Shown here one piece after another: positions 45,171-54,446 of a stretch of DNA of 64,000 nt. Below the pieces are notes generated by a model that saw only the letters and a program-made list of their open reading frames with translations, was not told where the DNA came from and did no database searches. The DNA is taken from assembly GCF_000381025.1 (NCBI RefSeq), contig NZ_KB905819.1, forward strand, positions 248,001 to 312,000, written 5' to 3'. Position 1 is the stretch's first letter, and each line of letters starts with the position of its first letter. Source of the stretch: Streptomyces sulphureus DSM 40104 (lineage in GTDB: Bacteria; Actinomycetota; Actinomycetes; Streptomycetales; Streptomycetaceae). The translations under genes and the position numbers were made by a program.

Positions 45171-45248
45171 AACACCGGATGCAGGGAGACCGGGCGGGTT
45201 TTCGCCCGGCCCCCTGCCGCCCAGACTGGAAAGACCGAAGGGGATGGC

Positions 45249-45683
45249 ATGGCCACCGTCGAACTCCGTTTCAGCCCGCTCCCGGAACACGTCCGGACGG
45301 CGCGGTTGGTGGCCGCCGCGGTGGCGCGGCGCGCAGGGGTGGACGAGGCGGTGCTCGACGAGGTGCGGCTCGCGGTCGGTGAGGCGTGCACCCGTGCCGT
45401 CGCGCTGCACTCCGCCCAGAATCTGAGCAGCCCGGTCCGTGTCGCGCTCGTCGAGGACGAGAAGAAGTTCTCGATCGAGGTCGGTGACAGCGGGCCGCCC
45501 CCGCAGCCAGCCGAGTCGCTGCCGGCCGAGCAGCCGGCGTCGGCGCCGGAAGAGGAGGGCGAGGGGGAGATGGGGCTCGCTGTGATCAGCGGCCTCGTCG
45601 ACGACCTGGAGGTCGGCGCCGACGACGAGGGCGGGCTGATCAGAATGAGCTGGCCCGTCATCCCCGACGAGGAGCCCGTCTAA
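45249..45683 (+). CDS. Anti-sigma factor, BldG partner (HATPase_c kinase)
   Basis: A 144-residue anti-sigma factor kinase of the RsbW/SpoIIAB type, equivalent to S. coelicolor SCO3548. The N box is DEVRLAVGEACTRAV, the G1 box is EVGDSGPP and the G2-like region is EMGLAVISGLVDDLEV. It phosphorylates or holds BldG and one or more sigma factors. An Ala/Glu/Pro-rich loop (residues about 83-103) separates the boxes. Start ATG 45249 with GAAGGGG upstream. The target sigma factor is not encoded in this window next to it. Confidence 0.93.
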   Translation: MATVELRFSPLPEHVRTARLVAAAVARRAGVDEAVLDEVRLAVGEACTRAVALHSAQNLSSPVRVALVEDEKKFSIEVGDSGPPPQPAESLPAEQPASAPEEEGEGEMGLAVISGLVDDLEVGADDEGGLIRMSWPVIPDEEPV

Positions 45684-45703
45684 CCCCTCCACCGTGCAGT
45701 CAG

Positions 45704-45731
45704 CCCCCGGTCGCCACGGCGCCGGGGGTTT
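45704..45731 (+). terminator. Terminator after the bldG operon
   Basis: CCCCCGG (45704-45710) and CCGGGGG (45722-45728), with an 11-nt loop and TTT after it, 21 bp past the stop. Confidence 0.75.
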
Positions 45732-46312
45732 CGTCGTGCTCCGGGTGTCTGTGGGGCGAGGGGCCGTCCTCGAAGGCCGACCCGTGTCCGGGCGCAGAGC
45801 CGCCGGGGAGGCGGTACGGAACGGAGCGCGCCGCGCCGTGGGGTGCTCGTCGTCACTTCCAACTCTCCCATGACAGGCAGGCGTTGGCTCGTCGTGGCTG
45901 CAACTTGCGGCGGCAGCCCGGCGGTTGAGCCGAGTTGTGAGCGATCGATCCACGCCGTCCCGCCCGCCACGTCAGCAGCCACACGTCCGGAAAGCCTGAC
46001 GCCGGCTCCGGGCCGGGGCCGCTCCCGGCGAGAAGCGTTTTTCCTGTGTGCGCGCCTATTGCGACCAGGGGTAATCCGGCAATAGGAGATCACCGAACTG
46101 ATCATTTCTTCGGCGTCAGTTGAATTCGGTGTTTACCTCATGCGAGCGATTTTTCGAGGGGTACGACCCCCCAACCACGCAGGTCGAGCCGGATTCTCGT
46201 TGCAGCGCCCTGTTTTGATCAGGAACTGATCCCTACAATCCGTCAACATCTTTGCAGCAGGACGCCTGAGCGTGCTTGCGCGCGCCCATGTGCCAAACGT
46301 CAAGGAGGACGA
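45732..46312. other. Upstream region of hppA
   Basis: A 581-bp region without a supported gene. From about 46080 the GC content falls sharply (CTGATCATTTCTTCGG, TGAATTCGGTGTTTACC), as expected for a promoter region. An inverted repeat next to a possible -10 is listed separately. AAGGAGG at 46302-46308 is the hppA ribosome-binding site. Confidence 0.45.
46217..46239 (+). promoter_or_regulatory. Inverted repeat next to a possible hppA -10 element
   Basis: GATCAG-GAA-CTGATC (46217-46231) is a perfect 6-bp inverted repeat, immediately followed by TACAAT (46234-46239), a near-ideal -10 sequence, about 75 bp ahead of hppA. A repressor bound there would cover the promoter spacer. No -35 at ideal spacing is clear and no regulator is known. 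Confidence 0.4.
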
Positions 46313-48712
46313 ATGGCGGGGCATCTCAGCCCACTTCAGAACCCCCAGTTCTTGGCCGATTCCGCAGAACTGACCACAGGCAACCGTAGTTTGGTGATCG
46401 TCATCGCCGTGGTTGCGCTGGCAGCGCTCGGAGTCGCCCTAGTGCTGGTGCGGCAAGTACTCGCAGCCGGTGAGGGCACCGAGTCCATGAAAAAGATCGC
46501 TGCGGCGGTGCAGGAGGGCGCGAACGCCTATCTCGCACGGCAGTTGCGGACCCTCGGCATCTTTGCCGTGGTGGTCTTCTTCCTGCTCCTGCTCCTCCCG
46601 GCCGACGATATGACCCAACGCCTCGGCCGTTCCCTCTTCTTCCTGGTGGGCGCCGCCTTCTCGGCCGCGACCGGCTATATCGGAATGTGGTTGGCGGTCC
46701 GCAGCAACGTGCGCGTGGCGGCTGCCGCCCGCGAGGCGACGCCGGCGCAGGGAGAGCCCAAGGCCGACCTCACCGCGGTCTCCCACCGCGCGATGAAACT
46801 CGCGTTCAGGACCGGAGGCGTGGTCGGCATGTGCACCGTCGGCCTCGGCCTCTTCGGTGCCGCGTGCGTCGTCCTCGTCTACGCCGCGGACGCGCCGAAG
46901 GTGCTGGAGGGCTTCGGCCTCGGCGCGGCGCTGATCGCGATGTTCATGAGGGTCGGCGGCGGCATCTTCACCAAGGCGGCCGACGTCGGCGCCGACCTCG
47001 TCGGCAAGGTGGAGCAGGGCATCCCCGAGGACGACCCGCGCAACGCGGCGACGATCGCCGACAACGTGGGCGACAACGTCGGCGACTGCGCCGGCATGGC
47101 GGCCGACCTCTTCGAGTCGTACGCGGTCACCCTCGTCGCCGCCCTGATCCTCGGCACGGTCGCGTTCGGCGACGCCGGCCTCGGCTTCCCGCTGATCGTG
47201 CCCGCGATCGGTGTGGTGACGGCGATGATCGGCATCTTCGTCGTGGCACCGCGACGCTCCGACCGGAGCGGGATGACCGCGATCAACCGGGGCTTCTTCG
47301 TCTCGGCGTGCATCTCGATCGTCCTCGTGGCGATCGCCGTCTTCACCTACCTGCCCAGCAGCTACGCCGACCTGACGGGCGCCGAAAGCGCGCTCCGGCA
47401 GCACGACGGCAACCCGCAGGTGCTCGCACTCGTCGCCGTCGCGATCGGCATCGTGCTCGCGGCGCTGATCCAGCAGCTCACCGGGTACTTCACGGAGACG
47501 AGCCGGCGCCCGGTGCGCGACGTCGGCAAGACGTCGCTCACCGGCCCGGCGACCGTGGTGCTTTCCGGGTTCTCGCTCGGCCTCGAATCGGCCGTGTACT
47601 CGGCGGTGCTCATCGGACTCAGCGTCTACGGCGCCTTCCTGCTCGGCGGCACCTCGGTGATGCTGGCGCTCTTCGCGGTGGCTCTTGCGGGCACCGGGCT
47701 CCTCACGACGGTCGGCGTGATCGTGGCCATGGACACCTTCGGCCCCGTCTCCGACAACGCGCAGGGCATCGCCGAGATGTCGGGCGACGTGGAGGGCGAG
47801 GGCGCGCAGGTCCTCACCGACCTCGACGCCGTCGGGAACACCACCAAGGCGATCACCAAGGGGATCGCCATCGCGACCGCGGTGCTCGCGGCCGCGGCGC
47901 TCTTCGGCTCGTACAGCAGAGAGATCGGCGAGGCCGTCTCGAAGTACAACGTCTCCGTGGGCAGCGAGTTGGGGTTGAGTCTCGACATCGTCCAGCCCAA
48001 CAACCTCGTCGGGCTGATCCTCGGCGCGGCCGTGGTCTTCCTCTTCTCCGGGTTGGCGATCAACGCCGTCTCGCGTTCGGCCGGCGCCGTCGTCTTCGAG
48101 GTGCGGCGGCAGTTCCGCAGCAAGCCCGGGATCATGGACTACTCGGAGAAGCCGGAGTACGGCCGCGTCGTCGACATCTGCACCAAGGACGCGCTCAGGG
48201 AGTTGACGACGCCTGGGCTGCTCGCCGTGATGGCGCCGATCTTCGTCGGGTTCACGCTCGGCGTGGGCGCGCTCGCCTCGTTCCTTGCGGGCGCAATCTG
48301 TACCGGCATCCTGATGGCCGTCTTCCTCTCCAATTCCGGTGGCGCGTGGGACAACGCGAAGAAGCTGGTCGAGGACGGGCACCACGGCGGCAAGGGCAGC
48401 GTGGCGCACGAGGCGACGGTGATCGGCGACACGGTCGGCGACCCGTTCAAGGACACGGCGGGCCCGGCGATCAACCCGTTGCTCAAGGTGATGAACCTGG
48501 TCGCTCTCCTGATCGCTCCGGCCGTGGTGAAGTTCAGCTACGGCTCGGACGCGAGCATCGGCACGCGCATCCTGATCGCGGTCGTCTCGATCGCCATCAT
48601 CGTCGGCGCCGTCTACGTCTCCAAGCGGCGCGGCATCGCCGTGGGTGACGAGGGCGAGGGCTCGGACGCGGATTCCGTGACGAAGCCCACCGATCCGGTC
48701 GCGGCTTCCTGA
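46313..48712 (+). CDS. hppA: Membrane proton-translocating pyrophosphatase
   Basis: HppA couples hydrolysis of pyrophosphate to pumping of H+ out of the cytoplasm. The 799-residue product has many membrane helices and the catalytic loops DVGADLVGKVEQGIPEDDPR, ADNVGDNVGDCAGMAADLFE and a late GDTVGDPFKDTAGPAINPLL. The determinant region reads VGNTTKAITKG; lysine in GNTTKA marks the K+-independent H+-pumping class (alanine marks the K+-dependent class). The C-terminus is acidic. ATG with AAGGAGG 5 nt upstream. It follows the bldG operon as in S. coelicolor but has its own promoter region. Confidence 0.97.
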   Translation: MAGHLSPLQNPQFLADSAELTTGNRSLVIVIAVVALAALGVALVLVRQVLAAGEGTESMKKIAAAVQEGANAYLARQLRTLGIFAVVVFFLLLLLPADDMTQRLGRSLFFLVGAAFSAATGYIGMWLAVRSNVRVAAAAREATPAQGEPKADLTAVSHRAMKLAFRTGGVVGMCTVGLGLFGAACVVLVYAADAPKVLEGFGLGAALIAMFMRVGGGIFTKAADVGADLVGKVEQGIPEDDPRNAATIADNVGDNVGDCAGMAADLFESYAVTLVAALILGTVAFGDAGLGFPLIVPAIGVVTAMIGIFVVAPRRSDRSGMTAINRGFFVSACISIVLVAIAVFTYLPSSYADLTGAESALRQHDGNPQVLALVAVAIGIVLAALIQQLTGYFTETSRRPVRDVGKTSLTGPATVVLSGFSLGLESAVYSAVLIGLSVYGAFLLGGTSVMLALFAVALAGTGLLTTVGVIVAMDTFGPVSDNAQGIAEMSGDVEGEGAQVLTDLDAVGNTTKAITKGIAIATAVLAAAALFGSYSREIGEAVSKYNVSVGSELGLSLDIVQPNNLVGLILGAAVVFLFSGLAINAVSRSAGAVVFEVRRQFRSKPGIMDYSEKPEYGRVVDICTKDALRELTTPGLLAVMAPIFVGFTLGVGALASFLAGAICTGILMAVFLSNSGGAWDNAKKLVEDGHHGGKGSVAHEATVIGDTVGDPFKDTAGPAINPLLKVMNLVALLIAPAVVKFSYGSDASIGTRILIAVVSIAIIVGAVYVSKRRGIAVGDEGEGSDADSVTKPTDPVAAS

Positions 48713-48739
48713 GCCGTACCGGGGCTGTGACCCAACACA

Positions 48740-48775
48740 CGGGCGGACGCGGCGAGTTGCTGCCGCGTCCGCCCG
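48740..48775 (+). terminator. Terminator after hppA
   Basis: A perfect 14-bp inverted repeat (CGGGCGGACGCGGC and GCCGCGTCCGCCCG) with an 8-nt loop, 28 bp after the hppA stop. Confidence 0.88.
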
Positions 48776-48942
48776 TTCTGCCGGGTGGCACGGGCGTCGA
48801 GGGCGCGCGGGAGCCCCGTGGGCGCCCCCTCGTATTTGGTGCAAATGGCTGCAATACGGGCGGAGCTGTCCGGCGGCCGCCTCGCGCACCGACCCGTCCC
48901 GTGTATGTTCCGGGCCGAACAGCCATGGAAGGGACCGAACCG

Positions 48943-49515
48943 GTGAACAAGAAGCTCGCGCTCGCACTCACCTCCAGTGCGGCACTCGCACTCGCGCTGA
49001 CCGGATGCGGCGACGACAGCGGCGAGAAGACGGACGAGTGGGCCAAGAAGGTCTGCGACGACGTGCAGCCCCAGGTGAAGAAGATCCAGGAGGCGAACTC
49101 CTCGATCAACGAGGCATCCCGCCAGAACCAGTCGTCCGAAGAGGTCAAGAAGACCGACTCGGCCGCCTTCCAGCAGATCTCCGGCGCCTACAAGTCCCTC
49201 GCCCGCTCCGTCGACAATGCGGGTGCGCCCCCCGTCGACGACGGCGAGAAGCTCCAGAAGGACGCGGTCGACGAGCTCAACGGCCTCTCCAAGCAGTACG
49301 CCGGCCTCAAGTCCACCGTCGACAAGCTCGACACCGACGACCAGTCGAAGTTCGCACAGGGCCTGAAGAACATCGCGAGCAAGCTCGACACGCTCGGCAA
49401 GAACGGCGACAGGGCGCTCAACAAGCTCCAGTCCGGCGACGTCGGCAGGGCAATGTCCGAGCAGAAGGGCTGCCAGCGCCCGTCCACCTCCGCGACTCCG
49501 CCGTCGCCGTCCTGA
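48943..49515 (+). CDS. Small secreted lipoprotein
   Basis: A 190-residue lipoprotein: short signal peptide and lipobox LALALTGCGDD (lipidated Cys about residue 22). A helical mature part follows (DEWAKKVCDDVQPQVKKIQE, then DAVDELNGLSKQYAGLKSTV), ending in a Cys-containing tail (KGCQRPSTSATPPSPS). Two mature cysteines could form a disulfide. It is conserved after hppA in streptomycetes, with no known function. GTG 48943 is chosen because GGAAGGGA lies 8 nt upstream and the signal peptide begins NKKLALAL; ATG 48925 is an alternative. Confidence 0.88.
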   Translation: MNKKLALALTSSAALALALTGCGDDSGEKTDEWAKKVCDDVQPQVKKIQEANSSINEASRQNQSSEEVKKTDSAAFQQISGAYKSLARSVDNAGAPPVDDGEKLQKDAVDELNGLSKQYAGLKSTVDKLDTDDQSKFAQGLKNIASKLDTLGKNGDRALNKLQSGDVGRAMSEQKGCQRPSTSATPPSPS

Positions 49516-49597
49516 CCGCCGGCGGGGCGCCCGTACGCACCTCCCCGCCGGGGGCACACCCGCTCCCGGCGCGGGGCACGCGCGTCACAATGGGCGC

Positions 49598-51112
49598 GTG
49601 AGTACGTACGAGCTTCCCCGTCCGGAACCGCAGACCGCAGAGCGCCTCCGCAAGGCGCTCCTTACCGCCGGCTTCACCGCCGACGGGTTGCTGGAGCTGC
49701 TGGGCGCCCCCGCTTACGCCGCGCTCGCCCGCGGCGAGACCGTCCCCGCGCTCCGAGCGACGCGCGGGGACGGCGCTCTGGAGGCGCTGGTCCGGCTCTT
49801 CCTTCTGCAGCAGCCCGTTCCCGCCGAGCGGGCCGAACAGTTCCTGCCGCTCCCCGAGGCGCTCGCGGACGGGTGGCTCGCCCGCGTCGACGACGACGTG
49901 CACGCCACTGTCGACATCCGCCCCTACGGCGGCCCCGGCGAGGAGGACTGGTGGATCGTCAGCGACCTCGGCTGCGCCGTCGGCGGCCGGGACGGAGCGC
50001 ACCGCGGTGGCGAGGCCGACCGCGAGGTGGTGCTCGGTGTCGGCGGCGCGTCGACGACGCTCGCCGGCCTCGCCCTCCGCAGCCCCGTGCGCAACGCCCT
50101 CGATCTCGGTTCCGGTTCGGGCGTGCAGACGCTCCACCTGAGCCGGCACGCCACCTCGGTGACCGCGACCGACCTCAACCCCCGCGCCCTCCGCTGCACC
50201 CGGCTCACGCTCGCGCTCTCCGGTGCGCCGGCCGCCGAGCTCCGGGAGGGCTCGCTCTACGACGCGGTCCGCGGCGAGGGACCGTACGACCTGATCGTCT
50301 CCAACCCGCCGTTCGTCATCTCGCCCGGTGCCCGGCTCACCTACAGGGACGGCGGTATGGCCGGCGACGACCTGTGCCGCGGCCTCGTCGAGAGGAGCGC
50401 CGAACACCTCGCGGACGGCGGGTACTGCCAGTTCCTCGCCAACTGGGAGCACCGCGAGGGCGAGGACTGGCGTGAGCGCGTCTCCTCCTGGGTTCCCCAG
50501 GGGTGCGACGCCTGGATCGTTCAGCGCGAGGTGCAGGACGTCGCCGAGTACGCGGAGCTGTGGCTGCGCGACGCCGGCGACCACCGCGGCGACCCGGCCG
50601 CGTACGCGGAGCGGTACGACGCGTGGCTGGACGAGTTCGCGCGCAGGGGTACGCACGCGGTCGGCTTCGGCTGGATCACCGTGCGGCGCGGCGGGGCGCG
50701 TACCCCCGCGGTGCTCGCGGAGGAGTGGCCGCACCCCGTGGAGCAGCCGCTCGGAGAGACGATCGCGGCGCACTTCGCTCGGCAGGACTACCTCCGCTCC
50801 GTCGACGACGCCGACCTCCTCGCGGGCCGCTTCGTCCTCGCCGACGGTGTGGTCCAGGAGCAGGTCGGAACCCCCGGCTCCGAGGACCCGGAGCACGTGG
50901 TGCTGCGGCAGCAGCGGGGCATGCGCAGGGCGACGAGCGTGGACACCGTCGGCGCCGGTTTCGCCGGTGCCTGCGACGGTTCGCTGCCTGCCGGGCGCAT
51001 CCTCGACGCCATCGCGCAGCTCCTCGGCGAGGACCCGGCCGTGCTCCGGGCGCGTATGCCGGAGGCGCTGCGGCTCCTCGTCGAGCAGGGGTTCCTGGAG
51101 CCGGCCGGGTAG
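49598..51112 (+). CDS. N5-glutamine/PrmC-like class I methyltransferase
   Basis: A 504-residue SAM-dependent methyltransferase. The N-terminal part (about 1-160) is a helical domain typical of this actinobacterial group. The catalytic core has ALDLGSGSGVQTLHLS (SAM loop), VTATDLNPRALRCTRL, and LIVSNPPFVISPG, the NPPF motif of N-methyltransferases that act on exocyclic amines. The long C-terminal extension (from about 330) adds a winged-helix-like part. The substrate (protein glutamine, rRNA or tRNA) cannot be told. The GTG start gives MSTYELPRPEPQTAERLRKA. It lies ahead of topA. Confidence 0.9.
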   Translation: MSTYELPRPEPQTAERLRKALLTAGFTADGLLELLGAPAYAALARGETVPALRATRGDGALEALVRLFLLQQPVPAERAEQFLPLPEALADGWLARVDDDVHATVDIRPYGGPGEEDWWIVSDLGCAVGGRDGAHRGGEADREVVLGVGGASTTLAGLALRSPVRNALDLGSGSGVQTLHLSRHATSVTATDLNPRALRCTRLTLALSGAPAAELREGSLYDAVRGEGPYDLIVSNPPFVISPGARLTYRDGGMAGDDLCRGLVERSAEHLADGGYCQFLANWEHREGEDWRERVSSWVPQGCDAWIVQREVQDVAEYAELWLRDAGDHRGDPAAYAERYDAWLDEFARRGTHAVGFGWITVRRGGARTPAVLAEEWPHPVEQPLGETIAAHFARQDYLRSVDDADLLAGRFVLADGVVQEQVGTPGSEDPEHVVLRQQRGMRRATSVDTVGAGFAGACDGSLPAGRILDAIAQLLGEDPAVLRARMPEALRLLVEQGFLEPAG

Positions 51113-51339
51113 CGCGGGGGCGGGGGCGCGCGAAGCCGAGCCGAGTGGGAGGTTCGGCGTGCCGGGGTACATCCCGTGGCGCACCAGCAGGTCGCGGTCG
51201 TGGGGATCAGGGGGCGGAACACCTGGCTGTCGGGTTACCGTTCGAGTGGCGTTGCGGACTTTTCCCGTTTGACATGGGGGCGGGAGGTACCGTCACACTC
51301 CGCAGCGACACCGATGCCCACCGGAGAGAAGAGCGACAG

Positions 51340-54216
51340 TTGTCCCCGACCCGCGAGACCGCAGACGGCGGGCGCCGACTCGTGATTGTCGAGTCCCCTG
51401 CCAAGGCCAAAACGATCAAGGGCTATCTCGGCCCTGGTTATGTGGTCGAAGCCAGCGTCGGGCACATCCGCGACCTGCCGAACGGTGCCGCCGAGGTCCC
51501 CGCCAAGTACAAGGGAAAACCCTGGGCCCGGCTCGGTGTCAACGTCGACGAGAACTTCGAGCCGCTGTACGTCGTCAACAGCGACAAGAAGGACCAGGTC
51601 AAGAAGTTGAAAGAGCTTCTGGCCGAGTCCGACGAACTCCTCCTCGCCACCGATGAGGACCGCGAGGGCGAGGCGATCGCGTGGCACCTGAGAGAGGTGC
51701 TGAAGCCGAAGGTCCCCGTCCGCCGCATGGTCTTCCACGAGATCACCAAGAGCGCCATCCAGGACGCCGTCCAGCACCCGCGCGAGCTCAACCAGCGACT
51801 CGTCGACGCGCAGGAGACGAGGCGCATCCTCGACCGCCTCTACGGCTACGAGGTCTCGCCCGTGCTGTGGAAGAAGGTGATGCCGAAGCTCTCGGCCGGC
51901 CGCGTGCAGTCGGTCGCGACGCGGCTCGTCGTCGAGCGGGAGCGCGAGCGGATCGCCTTCCGTTCCGCCGAGTACTGGGATCTGACCGGCACGTTCGCAA
52001 CGGGGCGGGCGGGGGACGCCTCGGACCCGAGCACGTTCGGTGCCAGGCTCAGCAGCGTCGACGGCCGCCGTGTGGCGCAGGGCCGCGACTTCGGTGCGGA
52101 CGGCCGGCTCAAGGACTCGGCCCAGGTCCTCCACCTCGACGAGGAGCAGGCGCGCGCGCTCGCCGCCGCGCTGGAGGAGACGGTCTTCACCGTCCGCTCC
52201 GTCGAGTCCAAGCCGTACCGCCGCTCCCCGTACGCTCCCTTCCGCACCACGACGCTCCAGCAGGAGGCGAGCCGCAAGCTCGGCTTCGGTGCCAAGTCGA
52301 CGATGCAGGTGGCCCAGAAGCTGTACGAGAACGGCTTCATCACCTACATGCGGACGGACTCCACCACCCTCTCCGACACCGCGGTCAACGCGGCCCGTGC
52401 GCAGGTCACCCAGCTCTACGGCGGCGAGTACCTCCCCGACAGGCCCCGTACGTACGCGGGCAAGGTGAAGAACGCGCAGGAGGCGCACGAGGCGATCCGC
52501 CCCTCGGGCGACCGCTTCCGCACCCCGGCCGAAACGGGCCTCACCGGCGACCAGTTCCGGCTCTACGAGCTGATCTGGAAGCGCACCGTCGCCTCGCAGA
52601 TGAAGGACGCCACGGGCCAGTCGGTCACGGTCCGCGTCGGAGGCAGGTCCTCGGACGGCCGCGAGGCGGAGTTCAGCGCCACCGGCAAGGTGATCACCTT
52701 CCACGGTTTCCTCAAGGCGTACGTCGAGGGCGCCGACGACCCCAACGCCGAGCTCGACGACCGAGAGCGCCGCCTCCCGCAGGTGAGCGAAGGCGACTCC
52801 CTCTCGGTCGAGGAGCTCACCGCCGACGGCCACGCGACCAAGCCTCCGGCCCGCTACACCGAGGCGACGCTGGTGAAAGAGCTGGAGGAGCGGGAGATCG
52901 GCCGCCCCTCCACCTACGCCTCGATCATCAGCACCATCCTCGACCGCCGCTACGTCTTCAAGAAGGGCACGGCCCTGGTGCCGTCCTTCCTGAGCTTCGC
53001 CGTCGTCGGCCTCCTGGAGAAGCACTTCGGGCGCCTCGTCGACTACGACTTCACGGCGAAGATGGAGGACGACCTCGACCGCATCGCAGCGGGCGACGCC
53101 GAGTCGGTCCCGTGGCTGCGCAGGTTCTACTTCGGCGAGGGCGACGCGGAGGGCGCGGCCGTCGAGGCCGGAGGCGACGGCGACCACCTCGGCGGGCTCA
53201 AGGAGCTCGTCTCCGATCTCGGCGCCATCGACGCCAAGGGCGTCTCGTCGTTCCCCGTGGGTGAGGGGATCACGCTGCGCGTCGGCCGGTACGGCCCGTA
53301 CGTCGAGGGGCCCCCGCAGAAGGAGGACGAGCCGGGCCATCGCGCCGACGTCCCGGACGATCTCCCGCCGGACGAACTCACCGTCGAGTACGCGAAGGAG
53401 CTCCTCGCCAAGCCGAGCGGTGACTTCGAACTGGGCACCGAGCCGGAGACGGGCCGGGAGATCGTGGCACGCAACGGCCGCTTCGGCCCGTACGTCACGG
53501 AAGTGCTCCCCGAGGGCACGCCCAAGACGGGGAAGAACGCGGTGAAGCCGCGCACCGCCTCCCTGCTGCGCTCGATGTCCCTGGAGACGATCACGCTCGA
53601 CGAGGCGCTGAAGCTCCTCTCGCTCCCCCGGCTCGTGGGCACGGACCCGCAGTCCGACGAGGAGATTTATGCCTATAACGGGCGCTACGGCCCCTACATG
53701 AAGAAGGGCACCGATTCGCGCTCGCTCGAGACCGAGGAGCAGATCTTCACGATCACGCTGGAAGAGGCGCTGGAGATCTACTCCAAGCCGAAGCAGCGCG
53801 GAAGGGCTGCGGCGAAGCCCCCGCTCAAGGAACTCGGCACGGACCCGCAGACGGAGAAGCCGGTCGTCGTGAAGGACGGCCGCTTCGGCCCGTACGTCAC
53901 CGACGGCGAGACCAACGCCACGCTGCGCCGGGACGACGACGTCGAGACGATCACGGCGGAGCGCGGCTTCGAACTCCTCGCGGACAAGCGGGCGAAGGGG
54001 CCGACGAAGAAGGCGGCGAAGAAGACCGCTGCCAAGAAGACCGCTGCCAAGAAGACGGCCGCGAAGAAGACCGCGGCGAAGAAGACGGCGAGCAAGTCGA
54101 CCGCGAAGAAGGCGGCGAAGAGCACCGCGAAGAAGACGACGGCGAAGAAGACGTCGTCGGACGGCGGTTCCGCCAAGGCGGAGAAGGCGGAGGCGGCGCA
54201 GGGCGCCGCAGAGTAG
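51340..54216 (+). CDS. topA: DNA topoisomerase I with lysine-rich C-terminal tail
   Basis: TopA relaxes negative supercoils. The 958-residue product has a Toprim domain (LVIVESPAKAKTIKGYLGPG; TDEDREGEAIAWH), catalytic Tyr336 in FITYMRTDST, and further topoisomerase I repeats in the C-terminal half. There are no zinc fingers. From about residue 889 the tail is made of KKTAA-type repeats, ending KAEAAQGAAE; such tails make Streptomyces TopA highly processive. TTG 51340 is chosen because SPTRETADGGRRLVIVESP matches the S. coelicolor N-terminus and length; ATG 51273 is an alternative. The tail repeats are listed separately. Confidence 0.96.
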   Translation: MSPTRETADGGRRLVIVESPAKAKTIKGYLGPGYVVEASVGHIRDLPNGAAEVPAKYKGKPWARLGVNVDENFEPLYVVNSDKKDQVKKLKELLAESDELLLATDEDREGEAIAWHLREVLKPKVPVRRMVFHEITKSAIQDAVQHPRELNQRLVDAQETRRILDRLYGYEVSPVLWKKVMPKLSAGRVQSVATRLVVERERERIAFRSAEYWDLTGTFATGRAGDASDPSTFGARLSSVDGRRVAQGRDFGADGRLKDSAQVLHLDEEQARALAAALEETVFTVRSVESKPYRRSPYAPFRTTTLQQEASRKLGFGAKSTMQVAQKLYENGFITYMRTDSTTLSDTAVNAARAQVTQLYGGEYLPDRPRTYAGKVKNAQEAHEAIRPSGDRFRTPAETGLTGDQFRLYELIWKRTVASQMKDATGQSVTVRVGGRSSDGREAEFSATGKVITFHGFLKAYVEGADDPNAELDDRERRLPQVSEGDSLSVEELTADGHATKPPARYTEATLVKELEEREIGRPSTYASIISTILDRRYVFKKGTALVPSFLSFAVVGLLEKHFGRLVDYDFTAKMEDDLDRIAAGDAESVPWLRRFYFGEGDAEGAAVEAGGDGDHLGGLKELVSDLGAIDAKGVSSFPVGEGITLRVGRYGPYVEGPPQKEDEPGHRADVPDDLPPDELTVEYAKELLAKPSGDFELGTEPETGREIVARNGRFGPYVTEVLPEGTPKTGKNAVKPRTASLLRSMSLETITLDEALKLLSLPRLVGTDPQSDEEIYAYNGRYGPYMKKGTDSRSLETEEQIFTITLEEALEIYSKPKQRGRAAAKPPLKELGTDPQTEKPVVVKDGRFGPYVTDGETNATLRRDDDVETITAERGFELLADKRAKGPTKKAAKKTAAKKTAAKKTAAKKTAAKKTASKSTAKKAAKSTAKKTTAKKTSSDGGSAKAEKAEAAQGAAE
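54016..54090 (+). repeat. Five 15-bp tandem repeats in the topA tail
   Basis: Units of the type GCSAAGAAGACSGCB occur five times in a row, encoding AKKTA. They are nearly but not fully identical (third-base changes). The unit length and encoded pattern are like those in nth, though the DNA differs. Confidence 0.85.
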
Positions 54217-54446
54217 AGCCCCGATTGCGTGTGCCGGGGCGGCAAGCTCCCTGGGGGGCCGGGAGTTGACTCTTTCGGGGGGCGCCCCGGTTGCCCGGGT
54301 GGACGCAGCAGGAGAGGTGCGCGTCGGGGATGCGGCGGGTTGCCCCGGAAGCTCCGAGGTCCCGCTCGCCCGCGCCACCCCTCGCTCCCCGCCCGTTTGT
54401 TCGGCCACCGCCACAAGGTGTCGGTCACTCCCGATACGCTGGCGGA

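Noticed and set aside
46439..48967. A very long open frame (842 codons) antisense to hppA
   Set aside because: Its product is a low-complexity Arg/His/Asp/Glu/Gly sequence, as expected opposite a high-GC gene; no domains and no ribosome-binding site.
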